Below, piece by piece: positions 43,468-52,457 of a stretch of DNA of 64,000 nt (position 1 is its first letter; each line of letters starts with the position of its first letter). Origin of the DNA: Alphaproteobacteria bacterium. Lineage in GTDB: Bacteria > Pseudomonadota > Alphaproteobacteria > Micavibrionales > Micavibrionaceae. The translations under genes were made by a program, and so were the position numbers. The stretch spans positions 27,501-91,500 of the forward strand of contig JAGNKE010000002.1 of NCBI GenBank assembly GCA_018000295.1, read 5' to 3'. Under the pieces are notes generated by a model, which did not search any database, was not told the DNA's origin, and saw nothing but the letters and a program-made list of their open reading frames with translations.

Positions 43468-43914
43468 TTAAGCGGCCTTTTTCTTCTTCCGATCAAGAAC
43501 ACAGGCCGTAATCTGCTGCTCCGTCTGGCCGATATTGGCGCGGCTCGCCGCCTGCGCCAGATCGCCCACCGAAATAACACCGACAAGGCGCTTGTCCCGG
43601 TTCACCACCGGAAGACGCCGGACCTTGATTTCGCCGAGATTATTGCAAATCTCCTCGACACCCTGATCCTCGAAGCAATAAAACGTCTTTTCGGTCATCA
43701 CATCCCGCACCTGCGCCTTCGCGGGGTCTTTCCCGGCGGCGACGGCGCGGATGACGATATCCCGGTCGGTGATCATCCCGATCATCCGGTCATTCTCGCC
43801 CACAGGCAGGAAACCGATATCTTTTTCTTTCATAATCTTGGCAGCCTTGCTGATAGACTCACCGGGCGCGATCCACTCGCAGCCCTTCGTCATAATATCC
43901 TTGATCTTCGGCAT
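43468..43914 (-). CDS. CBS domain-pair protein
   Basis: The 148-residue protein is a pair of CBS motifs: IKDIMTKGCEWIAPGESISKAAKIMKEKDIGFLPV with MIGMITDRDIVIRAVA, and VRDVMTEKTFYCFEDQGVEEICNNLGEIKVRRLPVV with VGVISVGDLAQA. Such pairs bind adenosyl ligands (AMP, ATP, SAM). It stands alone with a strong terminator after it and no obvious partner enzyme. The protein ends in a Lys-rich tail (DRKKKKAA). Confidence 0.92.
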   Translation of the reverse strand: MPKIKDIMTKGCEWIAPGESISKAAKIMKEKDIGFLPVGENDRMIGMITDRDIVIRAVAAGKDPAKAQVRDVMTEKTFYCFEDQGVEEICNNLGEIKVRRLPVVNRDKRLVGVISVGDLAQAASRANIGQTEQQITACVLDRKKKKAA

Positions 43915-44000
43915 GATATCCTCTCCTTCAAAATCTCGCTGGGGTTAGCAAACAGTCAACCACAAACAGGTAAAAAGATCAAACGGATCGGGATTATTCT

Positions 44001-44930
44001 TTACTTAGAGGCGGTAAGCTGCAGGAACACATCCTCAAGATCGCTCTCTTCAGTCGAGATATCCTCGATTCGGTATCCCGCCTGAGAAATCTTCTCGATC
44101 ATCGCGCCGACTTTTTCCTCAACGGGGCTGTAACGGATCGCCAGAACCCTGTTGTTTCTGATCTCCGCCGCATACCCGGAAAGAGAGGCCGGAACCTCGC
44201 TCAGATCACGGTCCAGCCGGAAGAGAATCTCTTTATTATCGATATGCGCCAGCAGCTTCGGCGTATCCTCGCAAGCAACGACCTGCCCGTGATTGATAAT
44301 CGCAATCCGGTCGCAAAGCTGCTGCGCCTCCTCAAGGTAATGCGTGGTCAGAAGGATCGTCACGCCTTCTTGGTTCAGCTTTTTGACCGTCGCCCACAGC
44401 TGCTGCCGCAGTTCGATATCCACTCCCGCCGTCGGCTCGTCCAGCACAAGGATCGGCGGCGAATGCACCATCGCCTTCGCCATCAAAAGCCGCCGCTTCA
44501 TCCCGCCCGACAGCGAACGCACGAACGCATTCGCCTTGTCCGCCAGCCCGACGGTCTCAAGAATCTCCATCGACCGCCGCTGCGATTTGGGCACGCCGTA
44601 AAGTCCGCCCTGCAATTCCAGAGTCTCCAGCGGCGTGAAGAACGCATCGTAATTGATTTCCTGCGGCACCACGCCGATAGAAACCTTCGCGTTCCGCTCG
44701 TTCACGTCGATATCGAAACCCCAGATTTTAACCGAACCAGAGGTCTTCAGCACCAGCCCCGCCATGATGTTAATGATCGTGGATTTCCCCGCCCCGTTCG
44801 GGCCCAACAGCCCGAAGATCGACCCGCGGGGAATCTGCAAACTCACATCGCGCAGCGCCAGAGTCTCCGGCCGCCGCCCCGACGCCTTGTAGGTTTTGTT
44901 CAAATTCTGAAGTTCAACGGCATAATCCAT
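44001..44930 (-). CDS. ABC transporter ATP-binding protein (YadG/CcmA-like)
   Basis: This 309-residue ATPase subunit of an exporter has Walker A GPNGAGKSTI, Q-loop VPQE, signature LSGGMKRRLLMAKAM, Walker B ILVLDEPTAGVD and H-loop LTTHY. It resembles YadG/NodI-type proteins. No permease gene follows; the neighbours are a CBS protein and a hydrolase, so the membrane partner must be encoded elsewhere. The start overlaps the hydrolase stop by 1 base (TAATG), so the two are translationally coupled. Confidence 0.9.
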   Translation of the reverse strand: MDYAVELQNLNKTYKASGRRPETLALRDVSLQIPRGSIFGLLGPNGAGKSTIINIMAGLVLKTSGSVKIWGFDIDVNERNAKVSIGVVPQEINYDAFFTPLETLELQGGLYGVPKSQRRSMEILETVGLADKANAFVRSLSGGMKRRLLMAKAMVHSPPILVLDEPTAGVDIELRQQLWATVKKLNQEGVTILLTTHYLEEAQQLCDRIAIINHGQVVACEDTPKLLAHIDNKEILFRLDRDLSEVPASLSGYAAEIRNNRVLAIRYSPVEEKVGAMIEKISQAGYRIEDISTEESDLEDVFLQLTASK

Positions 44931-45850
44931 TATGGCGCCCGCACCGCATAAAGTTCTTCAAGCCATTTCCGCGCCATCGCATCATCCTTGAGATAAGCCT
45001 CCCAGAACGCCAGCGACGCGACTTTTATGATCCGCTCATGTTCTTCGCGTTTCGGATTGATCGTAAGCTTGCCCCGCGTCCCGTTATAGACCATATGGTC
45101 CCCGTCCTGAAGGATTTTAAGATACTGTTCGGGATGCCCCGCATAATCGTGAACCACAAGCCTGTGCTCGTACCCGATCGGCTCCAGCGGTGAGGCATCG
45201 TCCGTCCCCGTCATGTGAAACAGCGGCAGATTTATCGGCCCGTAAAGCTCCTCCGGCGGCAAATCCGAAAGATGAGCGATTGGCACGGGGCTATAGAGAA
45301 TCCCGGCCTTGAAACGCTTGTCGCTGAAATCGATCAGTGTCCCGTCCCGCTCGGGCAGCTTCATTCCCGCCATCGCCTGCGTCGTCATCGCTCCGAACGA
45401 ATGCCCGGACATCCCGATCCGCGAAAAATCGATAAACGGGGAAATCTCCGGCTGCTCCGCGGCCCATTCCTGCAAACGATCCAGAAAAAAGGGCACATCG
45501 CGCATCCGGTCGAACGTCGTCTCCCGCCGCACCCGCACTTCGCGCAGAATATCCCACGGATGCCCCGGCTTCCCCTCCCAAAGGCTGCTGTCCGTCCCTC
45601 GGTGGGTCAGATGCGCGACCGCATACCCATAAGACGCCAGATAGCGGGAGATAAACCCGGCCCCGTCGGCGTTTCCGCCGAACCCGTGCGACCAGACCAC
45701 CAGCGGATAGGAGGAAAGATCATGCTCGGAGGGTGCATAAAACTTGAACGGAACCTCGCGCCCCTCCCGCGCCGGATCGCTGAAAACACCCCGCTTCATC
45801 AGAACCTTGTATGGCCCTTCCTGCGGGGAAATCGTGGACTCCCATGTCAT
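44930..45850 (-). CDS. Alpha/beta hydrolase (PAF-acetylhydrolase/dienelactone hydrolase-like)
   Basis: This 306-residue hydrolase has a nucleophile elbow GMSGHSFGAMT (serine), preceded by YPLVVWSHGFGGNADG, the oxyanion-hole strand, and a later HDYAGHPEQYLK containing the probable catalytic His. The layout resembles bacterial relatives of platelet-activating factor acetylhydrolase. It has no signal peptide, so it is cytoplasmic. It is co-translated with the ABC ATPase. The substrate is unknown. Confidence 0.82.
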   Translation of the reverse strand: MTWESTISPQEGPYKVLMKRGVFSDPAREGREVPFKFYAPSEHDLSSYPLVVWSHGFGGNADGAGFISRYLASYGYAVAHLTHRGTDSSLWEGKPGHPWDILREVRVRRETTFDRMRDVPFFLDRLQEWAAEQPEISPFIDFSRIGMSGHSFGAMTTQAMAGMKLPERDGTLIDFSDKRFKAGILYSPVPIAHLSDLPPEELYGPINLPLFHMTGTDDASPLEPIGYEHRLVVHDYAGHPEQYLKILQDGDHMVYNGTRGKLTINPKREEHERIIKVASLAFWEAYLKDDAMARKWLEELYAVRAP

Positions 45851-45862
45851 CGGGGGAAAATG

Positions 45863-46360
45863 CTACTTCTTGCGGAACTGGTCAAGCGAAACAACTTCGC
45901 CCTTTTTCTCGGCCTTGGCCTTCTTGCCGCCGCCCGACCCGTCTGGATCCTCAGTTTCCGCCAACTCCTTGAGCAACTCATCCTCGTCTATGCTTTCGCT
46001 GAGCGGCTGGAACTGCAGCGCGAAATTGACCGAAGGGTCCGCGAAGATGCTGATCGCCGACAAGGGCACGACAAGCCGCTCCGGAACGTTGTTGAACGAA
46101 AGGGTGACTTCCATCTTCTCACGGTCAACCCGCAGATCGGTAAACTGATACTGCAGAACGATGGTCATTTCGCCCGGATATCGGTCGCGCAGATATTCGG
46201 GGATTCGCACGCCGGGATATTCGGTCATGAAGGTGATGTAGAAATGATGCTCCCCCTTCAAACCCTGCTGGACGACCTCCTCCAGCGATTGCCGGACGAC
46301 GCCGCGCAACGCGGATTCAACCATCTTGTCATAACGAAGAAAATTATCGTCGTCGGTCAT
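45863..46360 (-). CDS. sspB: SspB-type ClpXP specificity adaptor (alpha type)
   Basis: This 165-residue adaptor delivers ssrA-tagged proteins to ClpXP. The folded part (residues about 5-125) has ESALRGVVRQSLEEVVQQGL, HFYITFMTEYPGVRIPEYLRDRYPGEMTIVLQYQF and LVVPLSAISIFADPSVNF, the alphaproteobacterial SspB pattern. A charged linker follows, and the C-terminal LDQFRKK is probably the ClpX-binding tail. The ssrA gene of the same pathway lies 0.9 kb away on the same strand. Confidence 0.9.
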   Translation of the reverse strand: MTDDDNFLRYDKMVESALRGVVRQSLEEVVQQGLKGEHHFYITFMTEYPGVRIPEYLRDRYPGEMTIVLQYQFTDLRVDREKMEVTLSFNNVPERLVVPLSAISIFADPSVNFALQFQPLSESIDEDELLKELAETEDPDGSGGGKKAKAEKKGEVVSLDQFRKK

Positions 46361-46493
46361 ATGCTATGTGTTGCAGATTAAGGGGGTGGAAATCAAGTCG
46401 AACTTCACACCCTATCCATCGCATATCGAAAAGCCTAAATCCAGCGCCCGAAAGCAATCGGCCGATTGCCCTGTGGAAAAAAAAACGGAGAGC

Positions 46494-47210
46494 TTAAATC
46501 TTTCGAGGTGGCCGCTTCGAATGCATCATCTCATGAAACTTCTCGGAATTGCCGATTTCCTGCATCGTCATCGGCGCCAGCAAAAGGATATAAGCCAGCA
46601 TAACCGGCCAGAGCAAATCATACGATTTAACCCGCCGCAGGGGTTCAGGAAGCCTATCAACGGGTGGCCTTTTAAAGAAATAGGCAACCGTGACCGCAAC
46701 GATCCAGAAAATTCCGGCGGCAAAACCCGCCGCCGTAACGGAAACCTCATCGTTTTTCGTCACCAGCAGAAAGGCCCAATAGACACCCGCCCCCACGCCG
46801 AACGTCGCCGCCCATCCCGCAAGGCACAGCCCGAACTGCCGCAAAACCCGCCGCGCCTCCGCGCCAAGCCTCTGCCCTTTCGGCAATCCTGTACCCTTCG
46901 TATGCGAAAGATACCGCCACGCCATGAACGCCAGCAGCAAAAGCTCAGGCAGCAGGCCGGTAAAGCTGGCTTTGGACGCCCCCGCCGCCAGCCGCCACAG
47001 ATTAATCAGAAACGACAGAACCAGAACAATGGCCAGAGTCCGGAACTGCCGGATCAAGACCTCCCGCCCCAGATCGTGCGCGGGCGGCGCCTCCGAATAA
47101 CACTTCCGAATCCACACGATCGGCGCGACCACCATCGTCATCGCCGCCAGAATGCAGAAAACCGTGAAAAACGGCGGCAGAAAAAACGGCTCTCGTACGG
47201 GCGTGTCCAT
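46494..47210 (-). CDS. Integral membrane protein of unknown function
   Basis: The 238-residue protein has about six hydrophobic segments (for example FFTVFCILAAMTMVVAPIVWI, TLAIVLVLSFLINLWRL, LLLLAFMAWRYL). Loops carry many Arg/Lys, and the C-terminal end is basic and short (MHSKRPPRKI). I recognise no family. The gene lies between ssrA and sspB on the same strand. Confidence 0.68.
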   Translation of the reverse strand: MDTPVREPFFLPPFFTVFCILAAMTMVVAPIVWIRKCYSEAPPAHDLGREVLIRQFRTLAIVLVLSFLINLWRLAAGASKASFTGLLPELLLLAFMAWRYLSHTKGTGLPKGQRLGAEARRVLRQFGLCLAGWAATFGVGAGVYWAFLLVTKNDEVSVTAAGFAAGIFWIVAVTVAYFFKRPPVDRLPEPLRRVKSYDLLWPVMLAYILLLAPMTMQEIGNSEKFHEMMHSKRPPRKI

Positions 47211-47241
47211 GCCCTACTTTACCGCGATTTCAGGAATAAAA

Positions 47242-47620
47242 AAGGGGTCTGCTTCTGTTGCGAGGCGCAGACCCCAAAGCCCCACCTGCCCGTGGTTAGA
47301 CGGTCAGGAATTCAGGTGTAGCATCGCTACTGCCCAATTAGGCAGCCATACGACCTTCGCCAGAGACAACAGAGTTGTCGTTGGCGGCTACGAACGCAAA
47401 GTTATCGTTTGCATTTATGAATTTAGCCCGATAACGGCGGATACTATACCGGACGCCGTCAAATGCCTTTATTGCGCGTGTCGATCCTATGTCGGCCCCG
47501 CCGCCTGAGAGCGCCTGAAAAAAGCACCTCTCTCAAGGGGTGGAGCCGCCGGGTACTGCCCCCGGGTCCACTGCGTCTATTCCGCACCAACGTCTAGCGT
47601 CATAGCCGGAAAACCGGCAC
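47242..47620 (-). ncRNA. ssrA: Two-piece permuted tmRNA (ssrA)
   Basis: Read on the minus strand, the acceptor half comes first and ends near 47539 (CGGCTCC followed by ACC). A spacer of about 40 bases follows, and the coding half begins at 47499 with GGGGCCGACATAGGATCGAC. GGGGCCG pairs with CGGCTCC as the acceptor stem. The tag frame reads ANDNSVVSGEGRMAA then TAA (around 47338-47385). A hairpin GGGGTCTGC...GCAGACCCC with T tail (47242-47276) ends the gene. This acceptor-before-coding order is the circularly permuted form known from Alphaproteobacteria. The RNA rescues stalled ribosomes. Confidence 0.93.
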
Positions 47621-47625
47621 CTTTG

Positions 47626-47653
47626 ATTATAGCAGAACGCAGGATTTTTTCAA
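47626..47653 (-). promoter_or_regulatory. Promoter of ssrA
   Basis: On the minus strand TTGAAA (47648-47653) and TATAAT (47626-47631) are 16 bases apart, about 7 bases before the inferred transcript start. Confidence 0.8.
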
Positions 47654-47734
47654 TGTTTTACAATATTATTGTTTGAAGTGGCCCAGGTGAAGGACGATCT
47701 TAAAGGCTTAAGGAAAGAAACAAACGCACTGAAG

Positions 47735-48031
47735 ATGAAAAAGCCGAAAGTAAAAAAACTAAAGACTCTGCCTCTGGAAGAATTGGCAATCGGGTTTTAT
47801 GGATCAACAAGCGGACTCAGAAAAAGAGTCAACAGACAATCACGCGCCGTCAATAAACGAAGTCGGCGCTACAACGTAAAACACATCCCGACAGGAATTG
47901 AAGTATATGGCGAAATACCCGAAGGCCACTACACCAAAAAACAAATGAAGACGGAGGAAAGGAAGCTTCTGAAAAAGCTTCTTTTAATCCTTGAAGAAAA
48001 AGTTTCTAAACACAAGCCTGAGCAAACATAA
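47735..48031 (+). CDS. Small basic hypothetical protein
   Basis: This protein has 98 residues counted from the ATG at 47735; TTG at 47669 and GTG at 47678 or 47687 would extend it by up to 22 residues. It is very basic (KKPKVKKLKTLPLEELA, NRQSRAVNKRSRR) and helical at the end (KTEERKLLKKLLLILEEKVSK). No family recognised. The sequence is AT-rich and the longer starts would approach the ssrA promoter on the other strand. Confidence 0.5.
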   Translation: MKKPKVKKLKTLPLEELAIGFYGSTSGLRKRVNRQSRAVNKRSRRYNVKHIPTGIEVYGEIPEGHYTKKQMKTEERKLLKKLLLILEEKVSKHKPEQT

Positions 48032-48224
48032 AAATCCACAAATTATTTACCCTAATATTTTATACCGAAAAATTGAAATCTCTCAAACAAGGGTGTCTTT
48101 AAAAAAATTATGACAACAAAAAAATCTAGGACCGTTTTTGTTTTATATTGCACCTCCCCGATTCTCTCCCTAAAGTCTGCCCCTAATATTATCCTTTCCT
48201 AAAACAGCAAAAGGTGTACAGACA
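48032..48224. other. AT-rich spacer before the RTX gene, nothing certain
   Basis: The spacer is AT-rich. I see no gene or clear hairpin and only weak promoter-like sequence near 48140-48160. Confidence 0.3.
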
Positions 48225-50756
48225 ATGGCAGTCATTTACGGAACCGAGCAGAATGATGATGGAATCACCAACACCGTTCTGAGGGCGTTATCCTCATTCG
48301 ATACGGTTTACGGCCTGGGCGGCGATGATGTGATCCACAGCGACACGGATCTTTATTTCGACGACTTTACCGCAGGAGTGAACCAGCTCTACGGCGGCAC
48401 GGGCAATGACACCTACATAATCTCCGAGCCAATTACATGGTTCATCTACTCCACCCCGATTATCTGGATTACGAATTTAAGCTTCGCCAACATCTATGAA
48501 ACCCCCTCGGAAACCGACACCGCCGACCGCGTGGACGCCACAGCCAACGGTATGTTCGGCGGCGGGAATGTGACATTTGACGGGGATGATCTGACCATAG
48601 CCTACTCCATCCGCCTGATCGACAATTACGGCGTGGACTCCGAAGGCAACCTTCTGGCCGGCGTCGATTATGCGACCATGTACATCCCTGGCGGGACCGT
48701 CGCCACCATAGACCTCAAGGTGCAGCACGCGGCCCTGTCCTTCATCAGGAACGGAACGGACGGTGATGACTCCCTGAACGGCACCGCCGCCGCCAACGTG
48801 ATCGATGGCCGCGACGGAAGCGACACGATCTACGGCGCTGCGGGTCGCGACTTCATCACCGGCGGCACGGGCGATGATACGATCTACGCCGACGATGCTG
48901 CGGGAACCGATGACGACGAAACCCACGGCGGCAGCGGCGACGACACCATTTACGCATACGGCGGCGCAGACTCCCTGCACGGCATGGGCGGAAACGATGG
49001 CCTCTTCGGCGGCACGGACAGCGACCTGTATCTCTACGACAGCGTAGCCGACGGTCATGACGTGATTACGGATGAATCCGGCCTTCTCGACACGATTCTT
49101 CTGGGACCGTCAATCGTCGCAGCCGATGTCGTTCTTGAAAATATCGGCACCGATCTGAAGATTTCTTTTGTCGGCCATCCCGAAGCCAGTATCACGATTA
49201 TTGGTCAAAGCGCCGGAAACGGCGGGCGCGTTGAAAAACTGCAATTCGCGGACGGAACTAGCATTGATCTGGCGACCTTGACGAACCACGCCCCCGTAAC
49301 TCAGGACGACATCTTTGACATCGTTGAGGGTGATTCCATTCAGGGCAACGTCTTCGCCGATAACGGCAACGGCGCGGACAGCGACCCGGACGGGGACAAC
49401 CTCTCGCTCACAGCCGCGACGCTGACCACCGCCAACGGCGGCACGGTCACCCTGCTGGCCGACGGCAATTTCACCTACCAGCCCGCGGCAGGTTTCACCG
49501 GGGCCGACACCTTCACCTACACCGCTTTGGACGGGTTGGGCGGCGCAACGCCCGGAACAGTGACAGTCAATATCGCAGGAAACATTGCCCCGGACGCGAA
49601 AGACGATCTGTTTGCCACCAATGAGGACACGCTCGTGAGCGGCTACCTGCTGGCCGATAACGGCAACGGCGCGGACAGTGACGGCAACGGCGACGCTCTG
49701 GTGGTTCAGGCGGTGACCAAACCCACGGCAGCGGGCGGAACGGTTGTCATTCTCGCGAACGGCAACTTCACCTATACGCCCAAGGCCAACTATCACGGAC
49801 AGGATAGCTTCACCTATTCCGTCTCGGACGGACACGGCGGCACAGACACGGCGACAGCCCTCATTGCCGTTACCTCGGTCAATGACGCCCCGGATGCGAA
49901 GAACGACTATTTCAGCCGCGCCGTCATCCACAAGACGACGGGCAACCTTCTGGTCAGCAACGGCTCCGGCGCGGATTATGACATTGATGGCGATGCTTTA
50001 TCCGTCAACGGGACCAGTTTCGTAACAGCGAAGGGAGCCTCCGTGAGGATATTTACGAACGGCGACTTTACCTACAAGGCACTGGACGGCTACACCGGAG
50101 TAGGACAGGACAGCTTCACCTACACCTTGAAGGACGGAAAGGGCGGGCTGGACACAGCCATAGCAACCCTGAACTTCTCGGCGGCCACGGGAAGCATCAT
50201 CGGCACCAGCGCCAAGCAGGATCTGTACGGAACTACGCTCTCTGACCGGATTTTCGGCATGGGCGGAGATGACAGCATCACCGGCGGCGGCGCCAGCGAC
50301 TTCCTCTACGGCGATGACGGGGCCGACAAACTCTTCGGCGATGCTGGAAACGACCAGTTGTTCGGTGGAGCAGGCAACGACAAGATCGTCGGCGGCACAG
50401 GCAACGACACACTCGTCGGCGGCCGGGGCATTGACGAGTTGAAGGGCGAAGGCGGAGCCGACATCTACAGATTCACAAACGTCACCGCCGGAGAAGTGGA
50501 CCTGGTCCGCAGCTTCAAGCTCTCCGAGGGAGACAAGATAGACCTCTCCCAGATTTTGGAAGGTTACGATGCCGCAACCTCGGCCATCACCGATTTCGTG
50601 ATGATCGCAAACAGCGGGGTCAACAGCACCCTCTCCGTCGATATCAACGGCGCGGTCGGCGGCGCCTCCTTCATACAGATCGCAACGATAGAGGGCGTCA
50701 CAGGTCTGACCGACGAAGCCGCCCTGCTCACCGGCGGCAAACTGCTCGTGACCTGA
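48225..50756 (+). CDS. Large RTX protein with cadherin-like/Big_9 repeats, type I secreted
   Basis: The 843-residue protein has several calcium-binding nonapeptide (GGxGxDxUx) blocks: near residues 25-60, 185-260 (GSDTIYGAAGRDFITGGTGDDTIYADD), and 660-740 (SDRIFGMGGDDSITGGG ... LFGGAGNDKIVGGTGNDTLVGGRG). Between them lie three tandem Ig-like repeats of about 100 residues each starting at NHAPVTQDDIFD, NIAPDAKDDLFA and NDAPDAKNDYFS. There is no N-terminal signal peptide; the C-terminal hydrophobic/acidic tail fits a type I secretion signal. It is probably a surface adhesin. AAGGTG precedes the ATG. No T1SS genes are adjacent. Confidence 0.88.
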   Translation: MAVIYGTEQNDDGITNTVLRALSSFDTVYGLGGDDVIHSDTDLYFDDFTAGVNQLYGGTGNDTYIISEPITWFIYSTPIIWITNLSFANIYETPSETDTADRVDATANGMFGGGNVTFDGDDLTIAYSIRLIDNYGVDSEGNLLAGVDYATMYIPGGTVATIDLKVQHAALSFIRNGTDGDDSLNGTAAANVIDGRDGSDTIYGAAGRDFITGGTGDDTIYADDAAGTDDDETHGGSGDDTIYAYGGADSLHGMGGNDGLFGGTDSDLYLYDSVADGHDVITDESGLLDTILLGPSIVAADVVLENIGTDLKISFVGHPEASITIIGQSAGNGGRVEKLQFADGTSIDLATLTNHAPVTQDDIFDIVEGDSIQGNVFADNGNGADSDPDGDNLSLTAATLTTANGGTVTLLADGNFTYQPAAGFTGADTFTYTALDGLGGATPGTVTVNIAGNIAPDAKDDLFATNEDTLVSGYLLADNGNGADSDGNGDALVVQAVTKPTAAGGTVVILANGNFTYTPKANYHGQDSFTYSVSDGHGGTDTATALIAVTSVNDAPDAKNDYFSRAVIHKTTGNLLVSNGSGADYDIDGDALSVNGTSFVTAKGASVRIFTNGDFTYKALDGYTGVGQDSFTYTLKDGKGGLDTAIATLNFSAATGSIIGTSAKQDLYGTTLSDRIFGMGGDDSITGGGASDFLYGDDGADKLFGDAGNDQLFGGAGNDKIVGGTGNDTLVGGRGIDELKGEGGADIYRFTNVTAGEVDLVRSFKLSEGDKIDLSQILEGYDAATSAITDFVMIANSGVNSTLSVDINGAVGGASFIQIATIEGVTGLTDEAALLTGGKLLVT

Positions 50757-50775
50757 GAGCGGCAAATAACAGATC

Positions 50776-50813
50776 AAACCGCGAGAGGCAGACACAGCCG
50801 ATCGCGGTTTTTT
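50776..50813 (+). terminator. Terminator after the RTX gene
   Basis: AAACCGCGA (50776-50784) pairs with TCGCGGTTT (50802-50810) and is followed by T residues, 20 bases after the stop. Confidence 0.85.
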
Positions 50814-50834
50814 ATAGCTGTTACAAAACGGAAA

Positions 50835-51527
50835 TCACCCCGGCCCCGGCTCTGTATCAACCTCGACAGGCATATCGTTAAACTGCGTATCGATGAGAAA
50901 ACGGTTCAAGGCCGGATGAAGGTGTGGCCACTGGCTGAAAGGTAGCTCAATCACAAATTGTTGGTTGAGCAGATACTTCGGCGCCACATCCGACCGGCTG
51001 ACCTGCCGCGCCTGAAAATACCCATCGGGTGTAACCTCCTCAAGGGGCATGGAATCGACGCCATAGGACATCACAATTTTCGCCCGGGTCTCCTTGATTT
51101 TTTGCGCCCATATCCCCGGCTCCCAATGCTTTTGACTCAATTCGTGATGACCGAGTTGAGGCAGGCTCATGAGATAAGACCGTATAAGCGAGATTTGGGT
51201 GGAGGCATATTCCTCCTGATCGAATTTATGAGCGATATTGCAAAGGATGACGATATCCGCCTCAACCCCCTCTTCGGTCAGAAAATCACGGCCCCCGAAA
51301 ACGGCCGCCTTGTTCATGATGGTCACATCCAGCTGCTCGTCCGGCAATATGGGCAATCCCTTATCGCGCAGAGGCTCCAACCCATAACGCAGAAGGGAGG
51401 AATCAGTCATGGAAAGACGACCGTCAGCATCGGGCACAGCCCCGACCATCAGGACACGCCCGAGAGCAGGAATATTCCGCAAAGACTGCGTCGGCTGATC
51501 CCTTATTTTTCTGAAATCGTCATTCAT
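50835..51527 (-). CDS. Hypothetical protein, possibly SAM-domain-like
   Basis: This 230-residue protein has no signal peptide. The sequence VLMVGAVPDADGRLSMTD near the N-terminus and DIVILCNIAHKFDQEEYAST further on have a Rossmann-type look, so I considered a methyltransferase or a small-molecule-binding fold, but no motif is conclusive. It converges with the RTX gene and is divergent from thyA with a 111-base spacer. Function unknown. Confidence 0.6.
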   Translation of the reverse strand: MNDDFRKIRDQPTQSLRNIPALGRVLMVGAVPDADGRLSMTDSSLLRYGLEPLRDKGLPILPDEQLDVTIMNKAAVFGGRDFLTEEGVEADIVILCNIAHKFDQEEYASTQISLIRSYLMSLPQLGHHELSQKHWEPGIWAQKIKETRAKIVMSYGVDSMPLEEVTPDGYFQARQVSRSDVAPKYLLNQQFVIELPFSQWPHLHPALNRFLIDTQFNDMPVEVDTEPGPG

Positions 51528-51638
51528 TATGACTCATCAACCCCGACAACTCTTCCGGGGAAATTTTAACCTTTTTCCCCCTTTACAGATGGAATCTAGC
51601 GCGAATCCCCCTATAATTCCAGAAAATCAGGAATAACC

Positions 51639-52433
51639 ATGAAACAATATCTCGACCTCTTGCGTCATGTCCTTGAAAACGGTGCGGTTAAGGACGACCG
51701 GACCGGAACGGGCACCCGCTCCGTCTTCGGCCACCAGATGCGCTTTGACCTGTCCGAGGGCTTCCCGCTCGTCACCACCAAAAAATGCCACTTGCGCTCA
51801 ATTATTATTGAACTTCTCTGGTTCCTGCGGGGCGATACGAACATCAAATACCTCAACGAAAACAAGGTCTCCATCTGGGACGAATGGGCCGATGAAAACG
51901 GCGATCTCGGCCCCGTCTACGGCCATCAGTGGCGCAGCTGGCCCACGTCCGACGGCCGCACGATCGACCAGATCAGCAACGTCCTTGAAAGAATTCAGAA
52001 AAACCCCGACGACCGCCGCCTGATCGTCAGCGCATGGAACGTGGGTGAAATCGGCAAAATGGCCCTGCCCCCCTGCCACTGCCTGTTCCAGTTTTATGTG
52101 GCGAATGGAAAGCTCTCCTGCCAGCTCTACCAGCGCAGCGCGGATATATTCCTCGGCGTCCCCTTCAATATCGCCTCCTACGCCCTCCTGACCCTGATGG
52201 TCGCGCAGGTCTCGGGCCTGAAACCCGGCGATTTCGTGCATACCTTCGGCGACGCCCACCTCTACTTGAACCACATTGAGCAGGCGCAGTTGCAACTCAG
52301 CCGCACACCCCATAAACTCCCGGAAATGCACCTCAACCCGCACGTCAAAAACCTCTTTGATTTCAAATTCGAGGATTTTGAGCTTGTCGGATACGAATCT
52401 CATCCGCATATTAAGGCGCCGATAGCGGTGTAA
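51639..52433 (+). CDS. thyA: Thymidylate synthase (ThyA)
   Basis: The 264-residue enzyme methylates dUMP to dTMP. The catalytic Cys146 is in [12 protein letters not shown], the folate/dUMP site shows RRLIVSAWN and [17 protein letters not shown], and the C-terminus ends KAPIAV. Length and key residues equal the E. coli enzyme. It is followed by folA after 24 bases, forming the usual folate-linked pair. A TATAAT-like box (near 51613) precedes it. Confidence 0.98.
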   Translation: MKQYLDLLRHVLENGAVKDDRTGTGTRSVFGHQMRFDLSEGFPLVTTKKCHLRSIIIELLWFLRGDTNIKYLNENKVSIWDEWADENGDLGPVYGHQWRSWPTSDGRTIDQISNVLERIQKNPDDRRLIVSAWNVGEIGKMALPPCHCLFQFYVANGKLSCQLYQRSADIFLGVPFNIASYALLTLMVAQVSGLKPGDFVHTFGDAHLYLNHIEQAQLQLSRTPHKLPEMHLNPHVKNLFDFKFEDFELVGYESHPHIKAPIAV

Positions 52434-52457
52434 ATAGACTTGAGGGTTTGAGTAAAG

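Noticed and set aside
46368..47321. 317-codon plus-strand frame opposite the membrane protein and ssrA
   Set aside because: It is antisense to a protein with clear membrane helices and to ssrA, and is rich in Arg/Pro/Gln as typical shadow frames are.
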